Counted from the first letter of the stretch, positions 1 to 8,635 are shown. The stretch is DNA of 11,875 nucleotides from JBHHWH01 sp046756405 (GCA_046756405.1 JBHHWH010000073.1:1-11875), one strand, 5' to 3'. The notes: generated from the letters alone by a model not told the origin. Made by a program: numbers and translations.

Positions 1-815
1 TGCTCACCGGGGATGGGAAGCTTCACTTCGACGCGACCCTTCGGACCGTCGAGAGTGAAGCTGGTCCCCGAACGGGAGGAGTCGAGACCTTGCACTCGCC
101 AGTCCGCACCGGGAGACCGGCCGTAGGTGACCGTGGTGGCGGTTGCGGCCACCTCGGCTCCCCCTGGATCATCGATGCTGGCCACCACCGGCCCTTCCAC
201 CTTCAAGGCAACCTCGATGAAGCTGTCCAACAGGTCGCGGTAGGACCCGAAATGCTCCAGGTGCTCAGGTTCGACGTTGGTAATGACCAGGCCGGAGAAG
301 TGGATGCTCTCAAAGGTGCGGAAAGCCTCGTCGGCTTCGAGGACCAGCAAGTCGCTGCTGCCCAGGTGCCCGTTGGTTCCGAGGGCGGCCAGCTCCCCAC
401 CTAGTACGAAGGAGGGGTCCAAGCCGAGGGCTCGGAGGGCGGTGATCATCAGCGCGGTGGTGGTGGTCTTCCCGTGGGTGCCCGTGGCCCCCAGCGCCGG
501 GAGATCCTCGGTGAGGGCCCCTAACAGCTCAGGTCTTCTCCACACCGCCACCCCTGCTCGCCGGGCTTCCTCCAACTCTTCGTCGTAGTCGGGCACGGCT
601 GAGGAGGCGACCACCAACTCCGCTGCCGCGGCCACCTCGGGGTTGTGGCCAGTGAAGACCGGGACCCCGAGATCCGCCAGGGCATCCAGGGCCGCCCCGC
701 CACGAAGATCCGAACCGCTCACCTCGTGTCCTCTCTGCACCAGAACCTTGGCCAGGGCGCTCATGCCGGCTCCCCCGGCCCCGACGATGTGGATCCGGCG
801 GTAAGGAAGGGTCAT
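1..815 (-). CDS. murC: UDP-N-acetylmuramate--L-alanine ligase MurC, 5' part (partial)
   Basis: Cytoplasmic ATP-dependent ligase that adds L-alanine to UDP-MurNAc, the first step of stem peptide synthesis. The frame opens with ATG at 815 and stays open to the window edge, giving about 271 residues of a family that is usually 450-490 long. The C-terminal ligase domain therefore lies outside. Visible are the N-terminal UDP-binding glycine motif (GAGGAGMSA, residues 12-20), the P-loop GTHGKTTTT (112-120) with the GTHGKT form typical of MurC, and the start of the central domain, ending near LPIPGE. The usual DESD segment reads DEAFRTF and the usual DHLD segment reads EHLE, so this copy is somewhat divergent. 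The start overlaps the murG stop as ATGA, with AGGAAGG about 8 bases upstream. ftsQ, ftsA or ftsZ would be expected beyond position 1, but that is inference. Confidence 0.93.
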   Translation of the reverse strand, partial: MTLPYRRIHIVGAGGAGMSALAKVLVQRGHEVSGSDLRGGAALDALADLGVPVFTGHNPEVAAAAELVVASSAVPDYDEELEEARRAGVAVWRRPELLGALTEDLPALGATGTHGKTTTTALMITALRALGLDPSFVLGGELAALGTNGHLGSSDLLVLEADEAFRTFESIHFSGLVITNVEPEHLEHFGSYRDLLDSFIEVALKVEGPVVASIDDPGGAEVAATATTVTYGRSPGADWRVQGLDSSRSGTSFTLDGPKGRVEVKLPIPGE

Positions 816-1891
816 AGGGCCGCCTTCCTCATCGCCTCAGCGATCTCGAAGGCTGCGCGAGGGCGGGCGAGGACCCTGGACGCCTCGCCCATCCCCGCCA
901 GGGCCCTCCGATCGAACAGAGTCTCGCCCACCAGCCGGCTTAGCCCATCGATCTCCCTCTCCTCCAGAACCACAACGGCACCGCGGCGAGCCAGCTCCTG
1001 GGCGTTCCGGTTTTGATGCCCGGCGGAGCCGAAGCTCCCGGGGACCAGGATCGCCGGCGTGGCGGTGGCTGTGAGTTCCGCAACCGCTCCACCTGCTCGC
1101 GCCACCACTAGGTCACTGGCGGCATAGAACATCTCCATCTGGTCTTCGAACCCGCGGCGCACCCAGCGGACGCCGCGGGGTTCGGGATAGGCGAGCAGGG
1201 TGGCGAGGTTGCGTTTCCCGGTTAGATGGACAACCTGAAACGGGGGCCCATCCCAGCGCGTCAGCATCCCGGTGACGGCCTCGTTGACAGCTCCCGCGCC
1301 AAGGGAGCCGCCAAATACACCAAGAACAGGAAGGTCAGGGTTTAGCTCATAGTGACGCAACGCCTTCGGTCTCAGGTCTTCCCTCCGAAACTCCCAAAAG
1401 GGTCGTCTCACCGGGTTGCCCGTCCACTCCGCCTTCGGCAAGCCCTCGGTCTCGGGAAAGGAACCGAAGGTCCGCACCGCCCAGCGGGAGGTGATCCGGT
1501 TGGCGAGACCAGCCTCGGCGTTCTGCTCGGCAATCATGATCGGGACTCTGCTCCGGTGCGCTGCCATGGCCGTAGGCACCGTCACATAACCGCCCAAGCC
1601 CAGAGCAGATCTCACCTTCCGGCTCTTCATGACCTCGACGATCTTGGCTCTGGCCCGCCATACCACCGCAGGGAGGGACAGGTTGGCCGGGGTCAGCGAA
1701 CGCCGGAGGCCCCGAAGATCGAGTTGAAGGAAGGGAAATCCGGCGCCTGGGAACACCTCCGCTTCCAACCGGCCACCCCCGACGTAGAGGACTTCGTCTC
1801 GACTCACTCCAAGCTCTACCAGAGCCTCCCCGACCGCCAGGCCCGGGTAGACGTGCCCCCCGGTGCCTGCGGCGGCAATCAGGAAGGTCAT
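812..1891 (-). CDS. murG: MurG, lipid II synthase (GlcNAc transferase)
   Basis: Peripheral membrane glycosyltransferase that transfers GlcNAc from UDP-GlcNAc to lipid I, making lipid II on the inner face of the membrane. The 359-residue product has the normal family length. Motifs seen in order: the N-terminal loop AGTGGHVYPGLA (8-19), GGYVTVP (100-106), EQNAEAGLANR (122-132; the family usually has a P-G in this loop), GGSLGA (194-199), ARAGGAVAEL (264-273) and GHQNRNAQEL (291-300), the last two forming the UDP-GlcNAc site. The ATG at 1891 overlaps the ftsW stop as ATGA. The frame stays open upstream to 2059, but that extension lies inside ftsW and lacks MurG character, so the ATG at 1891 is chosen. 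The murC start overlaps its TGA in the same way. Confidence 0.96.
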   Translation of the reverse strand: MTFLIAAAGTGGHVYPGLAVGEALVELGVSRDEVLYVGGGRLEAEVFPGAGFPFLQLDLRGLRRSLTPANLSLPAVVWRARAKIVEVMKSRKVRSALGLGGYVTVPTAMAAHRSRVPIMIAEQNAEAGLANRITSRWAVRTFGSFPETEGLPKAEWTGNPVRRPFWEFRREDLRPKALRHYELNPDLPVLGVFGGSLGAGAVNEAVTGMLTRWDGPPFQVVHLTGKRNLATLLAYPEPRGVRWVRRGFEDQMEMFYAASDLVVARAGGAVAELTATATPAILVPGSFGSAGHQNRNAQELARRGAVVVLEEREIDGLSRLVGETLFDRRALAGMGEASRVLARPRAAFEIAEAMRKAAL

Positions 1892-3051
1892 CGACGACCT
1901 TGCACTCCACTCTGGGCAATGTTTACCAGCACGCCGATGGCGCCCATTGAGACCACAAGAGCCGTCGAGCCGAAGGAGACGAAGGGAAGGGCGATTCCCG
2001 TTATCGGCACTACGCCCAACACGCCTCCGATGTTGACCAGCGCTTGGACCGACAACCATCCCGTGATACCCGCGGCCACCATCCGGCCGAAACGGTCAGG
2101 GGCCCGAGAGGCAACCATCCACCCGGTGAGGGCCAGGACCACGAAGAGGCCAATGACGGTAAGCCCCCCGATGAGTCCTGTCTCCTCACCGATGATGGCG
2201 AAGATGAAATCTGTGTGGGCGTTGGGTAGGTAGAACCACCGTGCCCGGCTTGCCCCCAGACCCACCCCGAAGATCCCTCCATTGCCGAGGGCGTAGTAGC
2301 CCTGGATCAGCTGATATCCGGTGCCCGACGAGTCGGCATAGGGGTCGAGGAACGCTTCGATCCGGGCGGCGCGGTAGCTCTCCGAGAAGGCCAGGGCAGC
2401 CACCACCAGCACAGCGGCAAGTCCCAGGTAGGCCATGTACCGAAACGGGGCGTCGCTGGCCATGATCACTGCCATGCCCGCAGCGCCGATGATGACGGTG
2501 GTTCCCAGATCTGGCTGCCCCATGATCAGCACGCCCACCACTCCTACCGTGGACAGGACCGGGACCAGGAAGTGTCCGAAGCGATCCAGGAGCTTGTGCT
2601 TTCTCTCCAGGAGGAAGGCAAGGGCGAAGACCACCGACACCTTGGCCACCTCCGACGGCTGGAAGGTGAGCGGACCGAGGGGCAGCCATCGCTGGGCCCC
2701 ACCGATGGTCTTACCGGCGACCAGCACCATCGCCAGCAACCCGAGACTGACCAAAAACGCAGGTAGGGCGAGCTTGCGGTACCACTTGTAGGGAAGACGG
2801 GCAGCGAGGAGGAGGACCAGGGTGCCGACGCCGACACCAACCAACTGACGCTTGAAGTAGTAGAGGCTGTCCTGGGTGCGGTCTATCGCCACAGCCGATG
2901 AAGCTGACTGGGTCTCGCCCAACCCGATCACCACCAGGACAACCACCAGAACCAGAAGCGTTGTGGCAAGACGGTCGTTGACCCGTTGCCGCTCGGCGCG
3001 GCTTCGCGCCGCGGCTCTCACCCTGGCTATCGAGGTCACGTTGGTTGTCAT
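1888..3051 (-). CDS. ftsW: FtsW, SEDS-family septal peptidoglycan polymerase
   Basis: Integral membrane glycosyltransferase of the SEDS family that polymerises lipid II at the division septum together with FtsI. The 387-residue protein has a positively charged cytoplasmic N-terminus (about 1-29) followed by many hydrophobic segments, consistent with about ten transmembrane helices. Diagnostic motifs are GAQRWLPLGPLTFQPSE (118-134), MGQPDLGT (177-184), the large extracytoplasmic loop with FYLPNAHTDFIFA (273-285), whose Asp281 matches the catalytic aspartate of SEDS proteins, GEETGLIGG (288-296) and PFVSFGST (356-363). RodA is the close alternative, but the position between murD and murG fits FtsW. 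The ATG overlaps the murD stop as ATGA and has a strong GGAGGT about 8 bases upstream. Confidence 0.95.
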   Translation of the reverse strand: MTTNVTSIARVRAAARSRAERQRVNDRLATTLLVLVVVLVVIGLGETQSASSAVAIDRTQDSLYYFKRQLVGVGVGTLVLLLAARLPYKWYRKLALPAFLVSLGLLAMVLVAGKTIGGAQRWLPLGPLTFQPSEVAKVSVVFALAFLLERKHKLLDRFGHFLVPVLSTVGVVGVLIMGQPDLGTTVIIGAAGMAVIMASDAPFRYMAYLGLAAVLVVAALAFSESYRAARIEAFLDPYADSSGTGYQLIQGYYALGNGGIFGVGLGASRARWFYLPNAHTDFIFAIIGEETGLIGGLTVIGLFVVLALTGWMVASRAPDRFGRMVAAGITGWLSVQALVNIGGVLGVVPITGIALPFVSFGSTALVVSMGAIGVLVNIAQSGVQGRR

Positions 3052-4343
3052 TCGGCTCTACCTCCCGTCCTCTCAGCCACCAGAGCAGTAAAGCGGTCAC
3101 CGCGCTCTTCATACGATGTGAATTGGTCAAAGCTGGCACACCCCGGAGCCAGCAACACTGTGTCCCCGGGCTCTGCAAGCCCGTCGGCCATCTCCACCGC
3201 TGCTTCGAGGGTGCCCGCAAGGCGTCCTCTGGAACCGGCAGCGGCCACCAGTTCTGGGCCAGCCTCCCCGATGCCGAGGAGCACCTTGACGTTGGGCTGG
3301 TCGGCGAGGACGGAGATGTCGAGGCCCTTGGCCCGGCCGCCGGCGATGAGAATCACCTGTCCCTGGCTCTGGATAGATGAAAGGGCAGCGTGGGGATTCG
3401 TGGCCTTGGAGTCGTCCACCCAGCGGACACCCTTCGCCTCCAGCACCACGCGGCGCCGGTGGGCACCTGGATGGAACTCGGCGGCTACCCGCCGCACGGC
3501 CTCCGGGCTGGCCCCGCCTTGGAGGGCCAGAGCCGCGGCGCAGGCCAGGTTCACGAGATCGACAGAGTCGCGAGAGGGGATGTCACCGAGGTCGACGGTC
3601 AGGTCGTCGACAACCAACTTTCCGTGGTCTACCCCTCCTCCGCCTGGGGGCCGTCTCGCACCCGAAACCGGGTAGAGCCGGGATGGAGCCTTCAGGGCCA
3701 GTCGGGTCGCCCCGGGGTCGTCGGCGTCGTAAACGAGCAAGTCCCCGGAGGTCTGGTTCTCGTATATGCGCTCCTTCGCACTCTCATAGCTGAAGGGTGA
3801 CCCGTGCCAGTCGAGGTGGTCCAGGGCGACGTTGGTTATGGCGGCTTCCACCGGATGGAAAGCATCGATGAACCGGAGCTGAAAGCTGGAGGTTTCCACC
3901 ACCAGTACGTCATGATCCTGGCCGGCGAAATCAGAGAGGGGACAGCCGATGTTTCCTGCGGCCGGAGCGTCGAACCCTGACGCCTGAAGCATCGCCGCCG
4001 CCGTCTCGGTGACGGTTGTCTTTCCGTTGGTCCCCGTGACCGCTATCACCGGGGAGTCGAGATGCCGCCAGGCGAACTCGATCTCGCTCCAGACAGGTAC
4101 CCCAGCCTCGATGGTGTCGACTATGGGCCGCGAGCGCTCGGAGAGGCCGGGACTGGTCACCACCAGATCCACACCTTCCAGCAGCAGCGGGTCCCATTCG
4201 CCGGCGGCGATACTGAACCCAGATCCGAGGGCGGCGGTGTCGGAGCGCTGGTCGTAGAGGCTCACCCCCATTCCGAGACGTCGGGCGAGTCGGGCGGCGG
4301 CCATTCCGGAGACTCCAGCGCCGAGGACGAGGATACGGCTCAC
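3048..4343 (-). CDS. murD: UDP-N-acetylmuramoyl-L-alanine--D-glutamate ligase MurD
   Basis: Cytoplasmic ATP-dependent ligase that adds D-glutamate to UDP-MurNAc-L-Ala. The product from GTG 4343 is 431 residues, normal for MurD. Seen in order: nucleotide-fold start ILVLGAGVSGMAAA (4-17), P-loop GTNGKTT (104-110), NIGCPL (131-136), the metal-binding stretch NVALDHLDWHG (171-181), Lys190 in SYESAKERIY as the candidate carbamylated lysine, DDSKATNPHA (310-319) and the C-terminal LLAPGCASFDQF (397-408). The frame is open far upstream to 5465, but that part lies across mraY and is not MurD-like. GTG at 4343 has GGAGGGG about 6 bases upstream, overlaps the mraY stop as GTGA, and places the nucleotide fold at residue 4. 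Its stop overlaps the ftsW ATG. Confidence 0.96.
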   Translation of the reverse strand: MSRILVLGAGVSGMAAARLARRLGMGVSLYDQRSDTAALGSGFSIAAGEWDPLLLEGVDLVVTSPGLSERSRPIVDTIEAGVPVWSEIEFAWRHLDSPVIAVTGTNGKTTVTETAAAMLQASGFDAPAAGNIGCPLSDFAGQDHDVLVVETSSFQLRFIDAFHPVEAAITNVALDHLDWHGSPFSYESAKERIYENQTSGDLLVYDADDPGATRLALKAPSRLYPVSGARRPPGGGGVDHGKLVVDDLTVDLGDIPSRDSVDLVNLACAAALALQGGASPEAVRRVAAEFHPGAHRRRVVLEAKGVRWVDDSKATNPHAALSSIQSQGQVILIAGGRAKGLDISVLADQPNVKVLLGIGEAGPELVAAAGSRGRLAGTLEAAVEMADGLAEPGDTVLLAPGCASFDQFTSYEERGDRFTALVAERTGGRAE

Positions 4344-5389
4344 AGGATCCCCTCCAGCCGCAGGAAGTCGGCGTAGAACAGCCCCAATCCGAGGGCCACG
4401 CCGATACCGGTGAGGATCCAGAAGCGAATGACGACGGTGGTCTCGGGCCATCCACCCAGATCGAAGTGGAAGTGAAGCGGCGACATTCGAAAGATCCGCT
4501 TGCCGGTGAGTCTGAAGCTGGCCACCTGGAAGATCACCGAGAGGGTCTCTGCAACATAGATACCCCCCAGCAGGACCAGCAGCAGGTGGGTGTTGGTGAG
4601 GAGGGCCAGGGCGGCGAGGAGCCCTCCGACCCCCTGGCTTCCAACGTCTCCCATGAAGATCTGGGCCGGGGGTGCGTTCCACCACAGGAAACCGAGGAGG
4701 GCACCGAACATCGCCGCGGAGATGATCGCCAGCTCCAGGGGATCTAGGGCCTGGTATGTCTCGGCGTTGCGAAACTGCCAGAAGGCGATGATGGTATAGG
4801 AGGCCACCACCAGCGCCGAGGACCCCGCCGCGAGGCCATCCATCCCGTCGGAGAGGTTCACCCCGTTTGCCGACCCGGTCAGCATCACCAGCACCCAGAT
4901 GACGAAGAACACCCCAAGGTCGGTCCCCAGCGGTCGCACAAAGGAGATCTCGGTCACTACGCCGGCGCTGGTCGCCCACCAGGCGAACACCGCGGCTATG
5001 ACGAGCTGACCACCGAATTTGGCGGTCTTGGAAAGGCCAAGGCTCCTCCCCTTGCTGTATTTCTTCCAGTCGTCCGTAAGACCCACGAGGGCCATGCCCG
5101 CTAGGGCCAGCACCGCGAGCATGCCGCCGGAGCTGAAGGGGCGGAACCGCGGATCGAAGCCCTCCGACGGGGTCCAGACGCTGATGTGGGCGAGGAACCA
5201 CCCGATGATCGCTGCGGCCACGAAGACGACACCACCCATGGTGGGCGTGCCCTGCTTGTGGGCGTGACCTTTGATGTCCTCCTGGATGAACTGACCGATC
5301 GAGCGGCGGCGGAGATAGCGGATCGCCATCGGCGTCACCAGGATGGAGATGATGAGCCCGAAGGCGGCGGCGATGAGGAGAGGTATCAC
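4340..5389 (-). CDS. mraY: MraY, phospho-MurNAc-pentapeptide translocase
   Basis: Polytopic membrane enzyme that transfers phospho-MurNAc-pentapeptide from UDP to undecaprenyl phosphate, making lipid I. The 349-residue protein starts with a hydrophobic helix (2-18). It carries HKQGTPTMGG (44-53), the aspartate pair GLTDDWKK (103-110), NGVNLSDGMDGLA (175-187), the nucleophile-region FMGDVGS (245-251) and the periplasm-distal His loop. That loop reads PLHFHFD (304-310), where the family normally has P-x-HHH-F-E: the middle histidine is Phe307 and the acidic residue is Asp310. The reading frame around it is clean. The start is GTG at 5389, overlapping the murE stop as GTGA, with GGGGAG about 9 bases upstream. 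In most dcw clusters murF would lie between murE and this gene; here there is no room for it. Confidence 0.96.
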   Translation of the reverse strand: MIPLLIAAAFGLIISILVTPMAIRYLRRRSIGQFIQEDIKGHAHKQGTPTMGGVVFVAAAIIGWFLAHISVWTPSEGFDPRFRPFSSGGMLAVLALAGMALVGLTDDWKKYSKGRSLGLSKTAKFGGQLVIAAVFAWWATSAGVVTEISFVRPLGTDLGVFFVIWVLVMLTGSANGVNLSDGMDGLAAGSSALVVASYTIIAFWQFRNAETYQALDPLELAIISAAMFGALLGFLWWNAPPAQIFMGDVGSQGVGGLLAALALLTNTHLLLVLLGGIYVAETLSVIFQVASFRLTGKRIFRMSPLHFHFDLGGWPETTVVIRFWILTGIGVALGLGLFYADFLRLEGIL

Positions 5390-6876
5390 CGTCGCATGCT
5401 CCCCGAGTCACCACCGGAAGCGGCGGAATTCCTGAGATCTTCCAGGGCTCGGGTCGACACCTCACGGTCGTCGAACGGAATACGACCCCCGTCGACTTCC
5501 TGGAATGGCTCGTGGCCTCTACCCAGGATCAGCACCGTGTCACCAGCAACGGCCGCGTCGATCGCTCTGCGGATGGCTCTCCTCCGGTCGATCTCGACCT
5601 CGTGGTCGCTGCCGGGAGGGATCCCCTCCAGCACCTGGGCGACTATGACCGCAGGGTCTTCGTGACGAGGGTTGTCGCTGGTCACGATGGCGAAATCGGC
5701 TGTCGCCAGGGCCCTCCCCATCAAAGGTCGTTTGGTCCTGTCCCTGTCGCCTCCAGCTCCCAGTACAGCGATGACTCGTCCGGCCCCGGACTGGCGGGCC
5801 GAGTCGACGGCCAGCTCCACCGCGGTCGGAGTGTGGGCGTAGTCGACAACGATCCGGATCGGGTCGTCTCCGGACACCAACTCGAAGCGGCCGGGCACCT
5901 GTCTCAAGCTCTCGAGCCCAGCCATCACCGTGTCGAGGCCGAGACCCAACACCAGACAGCTCGCAGCTGCCATGACGGCGTTCTCGACGTTGAACAACCC
6001 CAGGACCGGGGCGTCCACGAGACCCGTCCCCCAGGGAGTCCTAAGCTCGAAGCTCGTCCCTGCCGGCCCATGCCGTACTGCGGTCCAAGAAATGTCGCCC
6101 GACTCTCCCACGGTGAGGAGATTCCCGCTGAACCGCCCGGCGATCTCCCTGCCGGCGGGATCGTCGATGTTGACGACCGCGGTGCCGACTTCGAGTTGCT
6201 GGAAGAGCCTCATCTTGGCCTGGAAGTAACTTGCCATGTCCCCGTGGAAGTCGAGATGGTCCTGGGACAGGTTGGTAAAGGCGGCAACAGCGAATTTCGT
6301 CGCGTCCACCCGATGCAAAGCCAGCGCATGGGAAGAAACCTCAGTGGCAACCAGCTGCGCTCCTAGATCACTCATCCGCCTCAGCATGCGCTGAAAGTCA
6401 GGCGCTTCCGGAGTGGTGCGCTCGGAGGGAACAATGACACCCCCGACCCGGCTGGCAATCGTCCCGATTAGGCCTGTTTGTAGTCCGGCGGCGGCGGAGA
6501 TCGATTCGATGTAGTGGGTGACCGTGGTCTTGCCGTTGGTGCCCGTCACCCCGACAACGCTGAGGGCGCGGGAAGGGTGGTCGTAGACGGCGTCGGCCAA
6601 GGGGCCCATTGCCTGGCGGGTGTCGGCCACCACGACCTCGGACACGCCGCTACCCATCGGATGATCGACGCACACTGCAACGGCGCCCGCCTTGACAGCG
6701 TCGAGAACGAAGTCATGACCATCCGCGGTGCTCCCCCGAACGGCGACAAACAGGCTCCCAGGCCCCACCTGACGGGAGTCGTGAGTAATCGCCGTGACCA
6801 GGGCCTCTCCTGGCCCGGAAACCTCTCCTCTCACCCGGGAGGCCAGTTCGCCGACCGTCTTACCCACTGAGACCAT
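5386..6876 (-). CDS. murE: MurE, UDP-MurNAc-tripeptide synthetase (probably meso-DAP adding)
   Basis: Cytoplasmic ligase adding the third stem-peptide residue to UDP-MurNAc-L-Ala-D-Glu. At 496 residues it has the usual length. Seen: THDSRQVGPGSLFVAVRG (31-48) in the UDP-binding domain, P-loop GVTGTNGKTTV (109-119), TTPEAPD (154-160), EVSSHALAL (179-187), DHLDFHG (206-212), Lys221 as the candidate carbamylated lysine, VDYAHTP (344-350), DNPR (401-404) and GRGHEPFQ (452-459). DNPR is the signature of the meso-diaminopimelate-adding enzymes, as opposed to the lysine-adding forms, so A1-gamma-type peptidoglycan is predicted. ATG at 6876 lies inside the end of ftsI (17-base overlap) and has GGAGTG about 7-8 bases upstream. 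A GTG four codons in (6867) is a weaker alternative. The stop overlaps mraY as GTGA. Confidence 0.96.
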   Translation of the reverse strand: MVSVGKTVGELASRVRGEVSGPGEALVTAITHDSRQVGPGSLFVAVRGSTADGHDFVLDAVKAGAVAVCVDHPMGSGVSEVVVADTRQAMGPLADAVYDHPSRALSVVGVTGTNGKTTVTHYIESISAAAGLQTGLIGTIASRVGGVIVPSERTTPEAPDFQRMLRRMSDLGAQLVATEVSSHALALHRVDATKFAVAAFTNLSQDHLDFHGDMASYFQAKMRLFQQLEVGTAVVNIDDPAGREIAGRFSGNLLTVGESGDISWTAVRHGPAGTSFELRTPWGTGLVDAPVLGLFNVENAVMAAASCLVLGLGLDTVMAGLESLRQVPGRFELVSGDDPIRIVVDYAHTPTAVELAVDSARQSGAGRVIAVLGAGGDRDRTKRPLMGRALATADFAIVTSDNPRHEDPAVIVAQVLEGIPPGSDHEVEIDRRRAIRRAIDAAVAGDTVLILGRGHEPFQEVDGGRIPFDDREVSTRALEDLRNSAASGGDSGSMRR

Positions 6877-8635
6877 CGGGTGTCACTCCAAGTCGGTGAA
6901 GGGCCTGCTCCATTACCTGAGCGAAGACCGGAGCGGCGGCCTGCCCTCCGGTCCTGTATTCCCAGGCCGGGGCGTCGATGAGCACCGCCACCACAACCTG
7001 GGGGTCGCTGATAGGCGCCATACCTACGAAGGTGGCCCTAGTCACTTCTGTGTACCTGCCATCAGGACCGAGTTTGTTGGCGGTGCCGGTCTTACCCCCA
7101 ACTCGGTACCCCTCAACAGCGGCGTTCCGGCCCGTCCCCCGTTCCACAACTCCAGCCAACAGCTCCCGCATCAAGAGGGAGGTACGGCGGGAGATCACCT
7201 GCCGGGTCTCGACGTCAGCCTCCTCGACATTCCCGTTGACATCGCTGGAGAAGGAGACCAGGTGCGGCGTCGTCCACACCCCATCGTTGCCGACAGCGGC
7301 GTAGGCTGCGGCCATCTGGAGCGGGGTTACCGCCACCGAGTATCCGATGGCTGCCGAAGCCCAGCAGGTTTCACAGCCTGCGGCGAAGTTGAGGATTCCC
7401 TCAGCCTCTGCGGTGTAGTCGATGCCGGTCCGGGAGCCGAGCCCGAAGGCCTTGATGTACTCAACCAACCTGTCCTGACCGACGGCGTCAGCGATCCGGA
7501 TCGTGCCGACGTTGGACGACTCTACGAAGATGTCGGTGACGGTCATGTCGCGGGTTTCGTGGGGGGAGAAGTCTCGATAGCAGCCGTACAGGTCGTCGTC
7601 AGCCGAACGACAGGCGCCCTCCCGAAGTTCCAGGACATCGTCGACATCGGGAATGACGGTGTTCACCCCCACCTCTCCCTCTTCGATGGCGGCTGCCACG
7701 GTGATCAGCTTCTCGGTGGAGCCCGGTTCGAAGATGCCCCGCACCACGAAGTTGGAGAACAGCCTGCACGCCTGAGGATCCTCGGCTTCTTCACAACGAG
7801 GGTCGATGGTCTTCCGAACCTGAGGGTCGAAGACGGGAGCCCCGGTCATGGCCAGCACCTCTCCAGTCTCCACCGAAAGAACCACCACCCAACAGGAGGC
7901 CGCCGAGGTCCTGTCCAGAGCCTCAAGACATGCCTGCTGAGCCTGGTACTGGAGGGGAAGATCAATAGTGGTGGTCAGGTCCCTCCCCGGCGTTGCCGGG
8001 ACGATCTCGCTGATTCCCTGGGGAATCGGCCGCCCGTCCAGGTCCCGTTCGAACACCGCCTTCCCCGGGACGCCCCTCAGCTCCTCGTCGTAGACCAATT
8101 CGAGGCCCTCCTGGCCGTCACCGTCGATATTTACGAAGCCGGTCACATGGCTGGCCACGGATCCCGCCGGGTATATCCGGGCCGGTTCAGAGTGGGCATA
8201 GATGCCCCGGATTCCGAGCCCCAGCACCTTCTCTGCCAGGACACTCTCCACCTGACGCTTTATGTAGACGAAGTCGCCTTCCCCGGTGAGACGGTCGTAG
8301 AGGATCTCGGGATCGGCGCCCAGCAGCCCCCCAATCTGTTGGGCCACCCACAGCGGCTCCTCGACCTGACCCGGCACGGCATAGATGCTCTTCGAATCCA
8401 CGGTGAGAGCGAGAAGCTCCCCATTGCGATCGAAGATCTTCCCCCGTTGGGGGGCCAGATCCCTCGACTCCAGTCGCTGGCTGAGGCCCTTCTCCTTCAG
8501 CTCGGAGGCCTGGACCACTTGGAGCTGGACAAGACGGTACGCCAGCCCCAGCCAGGCCGCCACTATGGCGAGGCCGATGAGGGCGACACGAAGCTTGGGA
8601 CGGGATATCCGCCGGGCTGACCCCTGGGCCGCCAC
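6860..8635 (-). CDS. ftsI: FtsI / class B penicillin-binding protein (septal transpeptidase)
   Basis: Membrane-anchored D,D-transpeptidase that crosslinks septal peptidoglycan alongside FtsW. The 591-residue product has a basic N-terminus, one transmembrane anchor (about 15-38), the class B dimerisation region with QRGKIFDRNGELLA (63-76) and PARIYPAGSVASHVTGFV (151-168), and a transpeptidase domain with S306-T-E-K309 (in EPGSTEK), S373-S-N375 and K515-T-G517. No PASTA repeats are present at the C-terminus. It contains eight cysteines (236, 248, 281, 290, 342, 352, 421, 424), all on the extracytoplasmic side, which is unusual for this family and suggests disulfides. The GTG start at 8635 is supported by GGAGGGA about 8-9 bases upstream and by an in-frame TAG about 16 codons earlier with no ATG or GTG between. 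PBP2-type elongation enzymes are the alternative, but the context favours FtsI. Confidence 0.95.
   Translation of the reverse strand: MAAQGSARRISRPKLRVALIGLAIVAAWLGLAYRLVQLQVVQASELKEKGLSQRLESRDLAPQRGKIFDRNGELLALTVDSKSIYAVPGQVEEPLWVAQQIGGLLGADPEILYDRLTGEGDFVYIKRQVESVLAEKVLGLGIRGIYAHSEPARIYPAGSVASHVTGFVNIDGDGQEGLELVYDEELRGVPGKAVFERDLDGRPIPQGISEIVPATPGRDLTTTIDLPLQYQAQQACLEALDRTSAASCWVVVLSVETGEVLAMTGAPVFDPQVRKTIDPRCEEAEDPQACRLFSNFVVRGIFEPGSTEKLITVAAAIEEGEVGVNTVIPDVDDVLELREGACRSADDDLYGCYRDFSPHETRDMTVTDIFVESSNVGTIRIADAVGQDRLVEYIKAFGLGSRTGIDYTAEAEGILNFAAGCETCWASAAIGYSVAVTPLQMAAAYAAVGNDGVWTTPHLVSFSSDVNGNVEEADVETRQVISRRTSLLMRELLAGVVERGTGRNAAVEGYRVGGKTGTANKLGPDGRYTEVTRATFVGMAPISDPQVVVAVLIDAPAWEYRTGGQAAAPVFAQVMEQALHRLGVTPDGLSG

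Noticed and set aside
1892..2059. N-terminal extension of MurG inside ftsW
   Set aside because: The conserved MurG N-terminal motif begins right after ATG 1891, and the extension is an out-of-frame reading of ftsW.
4344..5465. Possible fusion or N-terminal extension of MurD across mraY
   Set aside because: The frame is merely open through mraY. The extension has no protein-family character, and GTG 4343 has a strong SD and the GTGA overlap.
6794..8620. 608-codon open frame on the plus strand
   Set aside because: It lies antisense to ftsI, which has complete catalytic motifs. In GC-rich DNA, biased third positions leave long antisense frames open, and the translation shows no domain.
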